Shown: positions 1 through 10,227 of the stretch, one piece after another
Numbering within the stretch: position 1 is the stretch's first letter
How the letters are laid out: each line of letters begins with the position of its first letter
Assembly: GCA_963576785.1 (NCBI GenBank)
Contig: OY756143.1
Location: 1,674,001 to 1,738,000, forward strand
DNA: 64,000 nucleotides
Source: Chlorophyllum brunneum
Lineage: Eukaryota; Basidiomycota; Agaricomycetes; Agaricales; Agaricaceae
Direction of reading: 5' to 3'
The notes under the pieces: generated by a model
What the model was told of the DNA's origin: nothing
Seen by the model: only the letters and a program-made list of their open reading frames with translations
The model's database searches: none
Position numbers and translations under genes: made by a program

Positions 1-1
1 T

Positions 2-307
2 ATGCAGAGCGAAACGACAACTTATAATCAGGTCATACAAGACGCGGAAGCCGTTACCGGAACGAAGATTCATGTGAAATACACCGACAAGGCCGGTTCC
101 TCCAGGATGCTGGAAAACCAAGGTGACAAGATGGAGTATTTTTACGCCCAAGCCTTGAGCGTTATTGCCGAAGGCTTGGGATCCGTCCCTCCTGTTCTCA
201 ACACCCTCGCTGCCGATGTGCCAACAACGAGCGTGAAATTTTTCATTTCAGAGTACTGGTCCACTGGAGCCCTACCCTCAGGTGCTCGAGATAGTATTAA
301 AGGATAG
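2..307 (+). CDS. NmrA-like / NAD(P)-binding protein, C-terminal part (5' truncated)
   Basis: The last roughly 100 codons of a gene whose beginning lies left of the window. The frame is open from the first base to the TAG at 305-307. The stretch TYNQVIQDAEAVTG followed by LSVIAEGLGSVPP and a closing acidic or aromatic helix resembles the C-terminal substrate-binding part of NmrA-like and isoflavone-reductase-like NAD(P)-binding proteins. In those families this region covers the substrate pocket of a Rossmann-fold oxidoreductase or redox sensor. The Rossmann GxxGxxG motif would be upstream and cannot be checked, so the family call is an inference from a short tail. The gene converges with the glycosyltransferase-like gene that ends at 465, with 157 bp between the stops. 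Confidence 0.5.
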   Translation: MQSETTTYNQVIQDAEAVTGTKIHVKYTDKAGSSRMLENQGDKMEYFYAQALSVIAEGLGSVPPVLNTLAADVPTTSVKFFISEYWSTGALPSGARDSIKG

Positions 308-464
308 GCTATGGGTATACTTCATCCCTACCATACGAGTCCTACAATAGTAATGTGTAATAAACTTAATGAGCTAGTTGTAATACAACCATGGTACAGG
401 TTTAAATAAGGAGTGAGAGGGAATGCTGTGGGGTAGGAGTACATAAAGGAAAAAAATATGCCAA

Positions 465-3183
465 TCAATGCGCTCGAGTAACCAGAATCTCATTCGCTTC
501 AATCCCGGTCGTCGCAACGAGGTCCTCACAAAGATTTCCATCAACACACGGAGTATTCTGAGCGCCGCCGCCACCTAGGGTATCTCGAACACGATCAACC
601 CACTCAATCACGCCCCTCGCCATTTCTCGTCCCTGTCTCTCTCTCACACTCAGCCGTCTCTCATCACTATTCTCAACCCCCATCTTATCCAGCTGTTTCA
701 ACCACATGCAGAACGCAAATTCTTTCTTCCCCTTCAACTGCTTTATTTCCCATCCCTTACAATACGCTTCTTCGACTGAGCGCGCCCATTCACCATTCTC
801 ATACCCGGCTCTCGAAAGCTCGACGCCTACGCCTTCTTGGTCGAGGTACATCCGGAGCCCATGTTCTTCGATAAAGAGTGGTCGTGACACTAGGGACAAC
901 TAGTGTTGGAGTTTTCAGCTTCTCGGCATGAAGAAGACATACCATAAACGAAAGGCGTGCAAGCATCCACACACTCCGAAGTCATACCATATCCCTAAGG
1001 AGCTATTAAGCACTAGGACGAAGACCAATACGATGCAGACTACTCACAAGTTTTCCAAGAACAACATCTCCGGCGGCAATCAAATCAGGCATGTACACAT
1101 CTCTTGGGGCAACGTAGAATCCTTCCGGCAAGCCACCCTCTTCATTCTCCGCATTCCACTGTTCCTTGCTGACACCACAAATCACGGCGATCCAATTCTC
1201 GTCTGGCAGTAACCCAATGTCACCGTCCTCTGCTGCCTGATCAGAGTTTTGTGCTTCCGATGACAACGAAGCATAGGGTGGATTGGCATGCCCAGGGTTT
1301 AGAAAATTCCCTTTTCTGAAATTGGGGGTGGGGAGTGCATCGGTAAAAGCGCCAGGCTTGGGCGTCGGTGGAATAACACACATCTCAGGTAACTTCACAT
1401 CTGCATGCTCCCTCTTCGTAGACGGTGCGTTAATAGGGCCCCTACCTAAACTCGGCGTACGTAGTAACGTGTTCAAGGGTTTACTAGCGGGTGGTGCACC
1501 AGGAATGAGAAGATGAGAAGGCGTAGCGAGTCTCCTATGTGTACTGATGCCATGGCTGTTATGTTTCCTTCTTGGGAGTGTATGGCGTCGTTGAGCAGTC
1601 GCAATGGCTTCATTGAAGGTGGCGTTATTCACATCCTGGTCGGATTCTTGTTGACTGGAATTTCCATTATCGACGTCGTTGAAGACATGGTCGGATGTAT
1701 TTTTACCAGATTTTCGGCGTGGGGATTGTTTCCGGCTCTCGCGAGATGCGGATTTTATGTACGTCCCGAGGCCCTTGTTGACAGCATCGAGGTCCAAGAG
1801 TCCGCTTTGGTCTTGAGTAGCTCCGGTGTTCATGTCTCGGGGCTTCAAAGCTAGTCTATCCAAGCTTGCAGAGGTCTTGTGAAAACCTTGATAGTCCTTT
1901 GAGGATCGCTTACTTTGAGTATTCTTGCATTTAGGTTGGTTATCGGTATTAGGATCAACTGCGAAGCCGCCGGAACGGCTAGGGACCAAAGCTTCCTGAC
2001 TTGGGAAGCGGCTCTGCATGCGACTGTTTGTTCTACTGGCTCCAGGACGTTTGAAGACCTGTCCGCCAAACGAGACGACGAGAATCCTCATTCCTTGGAA
2101 ATTGGGGAGACCATTCTTCTGTAAAAATAGTGCACGCCCCTCTGGAGTATATATGCCGGGTGAAGGGGGACGGACAAGAAGAGGCGCAGCACGAACGGAA
2201 CGAGGGATAGTGATGTTTGAGCCAGGGAATGATTTTGGAGCGTGTAGTGGTTCAGTATTCAAAGAAGAGAGAAGGCGTTTGGTTACAGGGTCATGGAATC
2301 TGTTCAGATTGGGATCGACCCAGTGAGACGAGGGCAGGACCGGTTGATTAAGGAAGGACGGAATAGGAATGTGACCAGGCAAGCGCAGAAGGAGGTCTGC
2401 ATGCTGGTAGCCTTCGTGCAATTGTGACACAAGAGGTGTAAGGGTGGAATGCGCAATTGGAACATCGGGAAATAACTGTTCGGAACCGGACGAGGAGAAC
2501 GATACGTCTGTCGTTGTTGATGAGGACGGAGAGAGCGTGCTGGTGGAAGGTGTGATGGGTAGCGGGGAAGGTGCGTCGACTAGGGAAGTGGCGAGATAGC
2601 TGTAGACAGAATCGAATGTGAAATTGGTGATTAGAATTGAAGGGATGCCAGCTGACTTGGCAGCGAGACTGGGGGGGTCATTAAGGATGTTGTTACGTAT
2701 TTTCTATCCCTGAGAAGGAACGTACCAGCCCAGGAAGGCGGCGTCGCTGAGGACGCAATTAGCCCCGGTCTCAATCAGCCATCTGCGTTCGCGGTCCAAC
2801 ATGGCATCCTTCTTTCCAAGGAAGTCTTCGAGGACCTGTACGCTCTTCTGCCGGTCCACGCGGTAGCTAGAGACGTGTGTGAGAGATTAGGTGGCATGAC
2901 AGATGTGTAAATGGTTACGCCAAGGGCTGAACAATTACGGGGTCAATGTCGGCAAAGCGGTAGAGAGCACCACAGGAAATGCTGTCAGCGAATACGTGGC
3001 GTGGAGCGGAAGAGACAATGCGGATGGTCAGCCGCCGGTTGAGACCAAGGGAGAGTAGATGGCGGGCGAATGCAGAGACTCTTGTGGCATGTCCGTAGCC
3101 TGGGCTGTGTGAGCTGGTGCAGCGAGGGCAAGGAAATGCGCACCGTGTCCTGAGCAGTAGTATGCGAAAACGAGGGTATCCAT
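465..3183 (-). CDS. Stand-alone GT-B glycosyltransferase-like protein, related to the N-terminal half of plant L-arabinokinase (ARA1)
   Basis: Start ATG at 3183-3181. Exon 1 reads YYCSGHG and splices to YGHATRV, giving the SGHGYGHATR glycine loop typical of this family. Further exons give RLTIRIVSSAPRHVFAD, DRERRWLIETGANCVLSDAA and AGIPSILITNFTFDS. A long exon (2430-1006) ends in DENWIAVICG and DVYMPDLIAAGDVVLGKL. Two short introns then lead through GYGMTSECVDACTPFVYV to SRPLFIEEHGLRMYLDQEG and the stop at 465. Plant ARA1 has the same motif order in its N-terminal domain, followed by a GHMP sugar kinase. Here no kinase domain follows. About 220 low-complexity, basic and serine-rich residues are inserted between the LVVSFGGQ strand and DENWIAVICG. 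The protein is probably soluble; its donor and acceptor are unknown. It is divergent from the paladin gene, with 87 bp between starts. Family call firm, function open. Confidence 0.75.
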
Positions 3184-3224
3184 GGCGGGGAAAGAGAGCT
3201 GGCCGGCGAATGCCCCTCCCAGCT

Positions 3225-3255
3225 CCTAACCCTAGACCGCCGTGGCCCTAACCCC
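3225..3255. promoter_or_regulatory. Telomere-like CCTAACCCTAG / CCCTAACCCC boxes in a divergent promoter
   Basis: Within the 87 bp separating the start codons at 3183 (minus) and 3271 (plus) there is CCTAACCCTAG at 3225-3235 and CCCTAACCCC at 3246-3255. These match the fungal telomere unit TTAGGG on the other strand. In yeasts, Tbf1/Teb1-type factors bind such TTAGGG elements in promoters. A role as a shared activator site here is inferred from motif and position only. Confidence 0.45.
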
Positions 3256-3270
3256 ACGCCACACGCTAGG

Positions 3271-6200
3271 ATGGGCATGAGGCAGGCCTTCTTCCTCTTC
3301 CACACCATGGCCCACAGACAGGTCGGGTTCCTCAAAGCCACCCCTGGCCCCGCTCTACGCCCCAACTCTGCTCCCCCTTCTTCGCTTCATCCGCCCCCTC
3401 ATAATGCCCCAGAAGCCTATCACTCTCTCACTCCTGAACACCCCCTGCCCATGCAGTCCCATCTGCAGACAGAGCCCCATTTAACCAACGCTGCAAATAG
3501 CTCCGGTAGCACCTCTCTCGACCTCATGAACTTCCTCCAGCGTTCAGAGGCCGCTGTCGTAAAGACTAGATCCGGCAGTGTGCTTTCACGAGGCTTCATC
3601 CTCAAGACTGATCACTATCCATCTGGTGTGTCTTGGCAGTCACCCGTGTCGATAAACTACTCACTGAAGAGCATGCGGATACCGTTAGGGCGTGCTCTCG
3701 ACCTCGACCTTAATGTCCATGGTGCACCTAACTTCCGTGCCCCTCGTATAGGTGATCTTAACGTCTTCGGCGTGGCTCAACCACGCACCCAGGGCTTGCG
3801 TGCCATTCTCTCTATTCTCCGATGCCGACCCAATACCCCCAACCCATCTCATGTTGTTTGGTTTTCCACCCGTGAAGAGCCTATCGGTGAGTCCTGGGTG
3901 CAGCTCTGGTATTCGAAGCCTCGTGCACTCATCATATTGACTTGATATCGTCCTTACGCTTAGTTTATATATCTGGTCGTCCCTTCGTACTGCGAGATGC
4001 TGCTGAACCGCGCCGCACTCTCAGTATTTCAGATCGTGCGGAGAACTTGGAAGCGATTGAAACGAGGATGAAGCACGATATTTTGCAAGAGGCTGCTAGG
4101 TGCGTCTGTTTGTGAGGCGGGTACATATGCGATACTGATCAAGGCTAGATTTGGAGGCGTCGTTTTGACGCATAACGAAATTGGTACTCATCCCCAGTCT
4201 CATGTTCATGCCCTGTTGCTCAATTGGGCGTCCCTTTCATATCTAGCCACTGCTACAAGCGGAGAAGGCGCCATTCTCCCAACTTGGACCAGCGTTGATA
4301 CTAATAACGTCAAGACCTCCCGTGAATTATGGGAACACATGAAGAAGGATGGATGGAATGTTGATGTATGTTTTTCATTCTTTCTTGTGCCGCATCTGCG
4401 ACCTATACCTCTGCACGCAAACTGTAGTATTATCGGTACGTGTCTATCCGACTCCGAGGTCTTTGAAACCTTAAGTCAAACCTTCTAGGATCCCGATCTC
4501 TCCAGACCGTCCCATCGAGGTGAATTTCCTCTAGTGATTGGTGCACATCCATTCTAACCCTGGTGTTAGGACAACTATCTTGATGCATACTTACGAGTCA
4601 TCCGTGACACTGACCCGTTGCATACCTCCTTGGTATTCAATTGTGGTATGGGTGCAGTGCGAACAACATTTGCAATGGTAGCCGCCTTGATCGTGCGACG
4701 AAAACAACTGGTCGAACGAGGGTTCCCAGACCCATTCGGAATGAGTCCCGGCTCACTTAACGGCATCCTTGGGGGAAATGGGGCACTAAATCACACAACA
4801 AATGGAAACCCAAGTGGAATGAGCACGGTATGTCCTGACATCATGATGTTATGGGATGTTTCACTGAAATTAGTTGCGCATAGCCGGCTACTCCGCCGCA
4901 GGTAAACTATTTCATTAGAGCCTATGACCCACATACCCTGACCCATTCTTAAAGACCGAGTCTAGGCTCATCATGGCACTAGAACAAGCCAACGCACAAC
5001 AAGAATACAGCAAGTCTCTCCTGCGTCTGACCTATCTCCTTCAACAATGTATGCTCTACGAAATTCTGAATTATTTCACACCTTTATTTCATAATACAAT
5101 GCAGCTCTCAAGGGCACTAATTCCCAATCCGCCATAGAGCTGCTCATGAGTCAACCGACCCTCCTAGAGAATCTGCGAAAAGCTCATCAAGGAAATTACG
5201 GTATTATTCTCAGTCTACTTGGCTGTTTAGATTACGGCTTGAGAGCGAAGAAATTGGTGGACAGAGTCATTGATGCCAGTGCGTGTATAGCCTCTAAGTA
5301 TTTCCACGTTAAGGCCTGGGCTGACGACTATCGTTCAGCTGATCAGGTGGCGAATCTACGAGAAGATATTCTGAATCATCGATTGCTGTACTCACTCACA
5401 AGCATGGGTGACGAACAGGGCGAGGTGTTGTTGTACAAGGCTGTAAAGGCCCTGGAGAAATAGTAAATTCCCGCTTCTTTGCCATTTTATCTGGTTTGCC
5501 GATATTTTGGTAGTTTCTTCATGATCGCTTTTGCAAGCTTCGTGGAAGCCTCTGACAGGGACTTCACGCAATCTTTCCTTGACTGGCTCAAGGTAAGTAG
5601 TGCCCATGAAGCCGCACCCGGCAGTAAACTCACAGGGTATACAGGCGCGAACAGAGATCGGAAAGTGCGTCCTACTAGCTGATTTCACGCCTGCCCGCTG
5701 ATTATTTTCTTTTAAAGTCAAGTTCGTTTCCTCCGGAAAAGTTATGGTTCGAAACTGAACGTCTTTGCCCCGATTAACGACTTGTCCTCGTTATCCAAGT
5801 CGGGCTCTGAATCTCGTTCGCTGGTTGCTGGAAAGAAGAACGATATGGCAATTGCTGGCGGTCAAATTCTGGGCGATGAATATACCGATCATGTCATTAA
5901 GGTATATACCTCCAGTCTTCGCATCTCCCCAGATTTTCACGACCGGCCCCATTTAGAACAGGAGCGGCATCATCCTCCGCGAAAGGTAAACCTCTCCATC
6001 TTTTTGAACCCGTCACTCCCATACCCACTCCATTGCAGCACCCTTCTCAAATCCGACCAATGGCTGCGCAGGCAAACTGTTGAGGATTCCATCCGTGGCG
6101 CGATCAACTTCCGACAAACGCCCAACTCTAATATTTTTGCGCTCGGCCAACCTACAGTTGAAGCTGTTGACGAAGTGGTTTCAAGGATTAAATGTGCCCA

Positions 6201-9200
6201 TCCTGATGCATCAAGGATTGTTTGGGTTACGTTACGCGAGGAACCGATCGTTTACATCAATGGAGCCCCCTATTGCTTGAGGAGGGAAGGGTTTTCTTTG
6301 AGAAACATGAAAGGCATGTTGTGTTGCACTCTGGCGGGGACGGTTTCACCCTGACCTCATTTATAGATTATGGTGGAATTTCGGCGTCTAGACTGGAGAT
6401 CCTTGAGGAACGGCTTAAAGATGACGTAATAGCCGAGTCCAAGGCCTTTGGTGGCAGGTATGGAACTCGGAAGTGCGCATATGCACATCCGCTTATATTG
6501 AACCAGGGTTCTTCTACACACCGAAACGGCAGACGGTACCGTCGTACCGGTCTGGGAGGAGGTCCCACCCGAGAATGTTGCTGTCCTCAAGGATATAATG
6601 GACTCTCGAAACCACACAGACTCCATTATCCTGCAATACAACAGAATCCCTATAACTGCGGAAAAGCCACCCGACTTTACTGATCTCAGCGAACTGATTG
6701 AAGTAGTCATGCGAACATCAGTGAACACCCCCATTGTGGTGAACTGCCAGTTGGGTGGTGGCAGGAGTACCCTTGCATCGATTTTATTAGTGTTGATCAG
6801 GCAATGGTTAGAGACGCAGTTAAACGCTACACCAAACGGTGTTGCTGGAAGGCAACCCCAGCGAACGTTGTCGATGTCGTTCCACGAAGGCGCGGGGGCT
6901 TTCAGCAAGCCAAAACCTAGGAAAACATACCAGGTGATCAACAGTGCGTGGTATCTTCATAGGCTAAACCCGTGAGCCTCCTAACGTGATCTCCGAAATC
7001 AGATCTCCTTCGTGTTTTCCGCAAGGGGCCTGCAGTCAAAAGTACAGTGGATGACGCGATCGACCAGTGCTCTGTTGTTTATAACCTTCGTGATTCAATT
7101 GATATTTTACGTGTTAAGAGCGAGGAGGCCACAGATGAAGGGCGGCGGAAGATGTATGCTCAGAAGGGTGCGTTTCCTCTTTGCTTATCTCGTAATTATG
7201 CCTGTTGATTCATTATTACAGGTCTTCAGAACCTGAGGCGATATTTCGAACTTATTGTCTTCCAAGCGTACCTCCAATCGACCATCCCAGACACCATGCA
7301 ATCCTTTGAAAGTATAGAGACGTTCGTGAAGAACCGCCCCGGTATATTTCTCAATATCACATCGATTTACAGACACTGACACAACTCCTAGTCATTAAGA
7401 CGTTTGAGAAAGAGCTCATATTGGGTGGCTTGAGTGCCCTTCAACCCCTTGTGGGTGTATCCGCCAAGGGTGATATGGCCGACCCAGATGAGGTGACACA
7501 AGTCGTCATGAACCGCACCGGAAGTATTCTCTCAGCCTCTACTATCTTGAAGAGCGATTTCTTCTCCAACTTGCAGAAGATGACTCTACTAGAGTGAGTC
7601 GTCCTGCCAGAAGGCAATAGAACCATGACTAAATGGCTGTTGTGATCGTAGACGTATTGAAGGGGCGCCAAACTTCAGAAGGGTACCACTGACACTGAGA
7701 CCCGTTTCATCTGGAGCCTCGGGGTCAGATGCTATGGACTTCATTGTAGAAGATTCCACACAAGGGAAAATGGTCTGCGGAAGGTAAGCCCAAATCTAGT
7801 CTTCCTCACAAGTACTTTCTTTGACTATCTTCCAAGTGGCATGCCAACTGTGGAAGGGTGAGTGACACCAAACTCAAAACTACACATACCGACGATTTTG
7901 TTCCCAAACCCAGTCTGAAACGTGCGTTGCAACGTGTTGACGCTGGCCCGAATGGTAAGAACGTTGTGTTCTGGACATCGTTGCGAGAGGTATTATACCC
8001 CGTGAGTCGGTCTGGGAATATACTGATCAACCCGCAGGAACCGGTTATATACGTTGCGGGCCGACCTCATGTCCTCCGTCTCGTTAACAAACCTCTTGAG
8101 AATGTAGAGTGCGACAACAAGGGACATGTTTCACCGACTATATGCTCACATGAATTCTAGAGCTACAGGTGTAACGACCGCTGTGGTGGAATCTATGGAA
8201 CAGAGCTTCAAGAAAGATGTAGTCCGTGAGGTGAAGGCAGGAGACGGACGTATCCTTCTGCACGATGAAGTCGAAGAACGTCCTGGGGTCTTCTCTATCA
8301 TTCCGATTTGGGAAATTGTCACTGAAGATGATATCATGACACCCAGAGACGTATTCGAGCTCATCAAGAAAGAAGGCTATAAGGTGTGTGATCTCAAGAC
8401 TTCTCACTTGATGCAATTATTAACTGCCATTTTAGATTGACTATGGACGTGTAGCTATTGTGAGTATGATCATCAGAAATCTATCTTTGACTCCAGCCAT
8501 TTGACCAACTCTAATAGACTGATGAGCAAGCACCTTTACCAGGTGCTCTCTCACAATTATTGGACAGAATCCAGTCAGGTCTTTCTCAAGCCGGTGACTT
8601 CATTTTTAACTGTCAGATGGGCCGAGGACGAACGACGACAGGAATGGTTACCGCCTGCTTGATCGCATCAACACAGCAGTGGACCAGACAGGAGCAACAA
8701 CTTACGGAACAGGAGCCGATGACTGAAGCAGAGATCTACGACCCTATTGATGGCCCTTCGGAAGAAGAAGCATATCTACAAGGTGACGTGAGATGTCACC
8801 ATCTGTCAGTTGGTCGCGTCTGATGAATAATGCAGGCGAATACAAGACGATTCTGCAACTTGTCGGCGTCCTATCCCATGGCAAGGTCGCGAAACGCCTG
8901 ACCGATCGTGCTATTGACTTGATGCAAGACGTTCAGAACTTGCGCAAGGCTATCTATGAGTATGACTACGATCTCTTGAAACAGTTTACTCTACTCACGG
9001 CTATGCCTCAGTTACAAGCTCAAGACCGAGGCTTGCGAGAAAGGCAGTGCCAAGGAGCGTAACCTACGAAACATAACCGTGACTTACTTGTGAGTGTTTC
9101 ATCTTTGATTCAAGCTCCATGGCGACACTCATGCATTTCACCCGGGATAGATATCGCTACGGTACATTGATAGTCTTTGCAAACTATCTCATTGAGATGA

Positions 9201-9292
9201 GAGAACGAGGAGGTCCAGAAGCCACATTCCCCGAGTGGTTGCATGAGCATCGGGAGATTACGAAATTACTTGAGAGGAGATCCCTTGATTAG
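3271..9292 (+). CDS. Paladin-like protein with three PTP-like phytase (inositol hexakisphosphate) domains
   Basis: A many-exon gene coding for roughly 1,500 residues. Three repeated modules are visible. Each has an opening like SGSVLSRGFILKTD or GSILSASTILKSD, a GAPNFR or GAINFRQ loop, a segment such as VWFSTREEPIVYI, and a CX5R phosphatase loop. The loops are FNCGMGAVRTTFAM near 4635, NCQLGGGRSTLA near 6740 and FNCQMGRGRTTTGM near 8611. This is the layout of paladin and PTP-like phytase proteins, cysteine-dependent phosphatases of which animal paladin acts on phosphoinositides. All three catalytic Cys and Arg are present. Introns are short; one at 6314-6366 appears to be GC-AG. The start at 3271 is the first in-frame ATG; 3307 or 3451 are alternatives, since conservation begins only around VKTRSGSVLS. 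The stop is TAG at 9290. Substrate in this fungus is unknown. Confidence 0.85.
6314..6366 (+). other. Probable GC-AG intron in the paladin-like gene
   Basis: Exon ...LRNMK ends AAAG and is followed by GCATGT; the acceptor is TTTATAG before ATTATGGTGGAATT. Joining gives MKDYGGISAS in frame. The nearby GT donors either break the frame or leave a 38 nt intron with a poor donor. A CTGAC branch-like motif lies about 15 nt before the acceptor. Confidence 0.5.
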
Positions 9293-9473
9293 ATACCGTT
9301 TTTGATCCGTTACACCATAATGAGTATCTCATTTTCCGCATTTGTATCATGTAACGAAAATAGATTAGAGATATGTAAGATAGGTCATCCAGGGCAGGAA
9401 CATCGATCATGGCTACGAAAACAAGCGCTATTCAAATATGCTACAGCTGATGGCGAAAGAGAATAAGTTACGG

Positions 9474-10227
9474 TTAATCTATATTCCGACCTGATTGCAA
9501 TATGACTGTCGCCACAATTGCCATCTCTAAGAGCCCTGCTTGAACGGCTTCCGTCGTCATGTCCAAGGTCACATTACCTGCCTGTCGCTGTATCTTCAGG
9601 ATTTGCTGCGAGGGCGACAGATTATACGGGTGTAACTGCCACGACAGCGAATTAAGCATTTGACGAGATACCAGGAGTAGCCAGACATAGAACTTACGTG
9701 AACGGCATCGCCAACAGGCGTCCAAACATATCTGATTCCCCTAACGTCCATCGTCCGACAACTAGCGAGAATCAAGAGGCGATGTTTGCCCATCGATCAA
9801 TGCCGCATGAAGCCATCGATGCTCACCTTTGGCTCTGGGAAAGTGGCATCCAGCGTGCAATGTACTGCCGCGGCAACACACCAGTGATTTCGACGACTGG
9901 CCGTTGGTGCCATTCGATGGTCGCGAGTACATCACCATCGTACTTCTTGAGCACAGTAACATGCGGTGTCTGGTTCATATTCGTACCGACTTCGATGTAT
10001 TTTTTCGAGGCTGGGCCATATACACTGCAGTTGAGAATATTGGTAGTGGAGTATGTGAAGTGGAAAACGAGATGTTGGGAGGAGCTTGTGCCAGAAGACA
10101 GATAAGGCAGTGCTCCCAGGATAGACGGCTGGGCATTATGGGTGTTTCCAGATCGTTCCGTGTTGATAGATTGTGGGTTAGCTGGGTTATACCAGCCTCC
10201 TTGTGCGTATGGATTGTTGGTGTACAT
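9474..10227 (-). CDS. DUF6593-type protein of unknown function
   Basis: Three exons on the minus strand. The protein starts MYTNNPYAQGGWYNPANP (ATG at 10227; an upstream in-frame ATG at 10269 is possible). It continues through SILGALPYLSSG, FHFTYSTTNILNCSVYGP, LATIEWHQRPVVEI, ARWMPLSQ, GIRYVWTPVGD, and ends in LEMAIVATVILQSGRNID before the TAA at 9474. The order of a beta-rich core with an IEWH strand, a WMPL segment and a final hydrophobic helix with an LE..IV.TVIL pattern is that of DUF6593 proteins, a family seen mostly in Agaricomycetes with many copies per genome. No catalytic residues or secretion signal are evident, and the biochemical role is not known. It converges with the paladin gene, with 181 bp between stops. 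The family call is from memory of its pattern; a profile search would settle it. Confidence 0.6.

Noticed and set aside
465..899. A separate C-terminal fragment of a GT1 UDP-glycosyltransferase
   Set aside because: Splicing GKL to GYGMTSECVDACTPFVYV and then to SRPLFIEEHG joins it in frame to the frame at 1006-2430, so it is the last exon of the ARA1-like gene.
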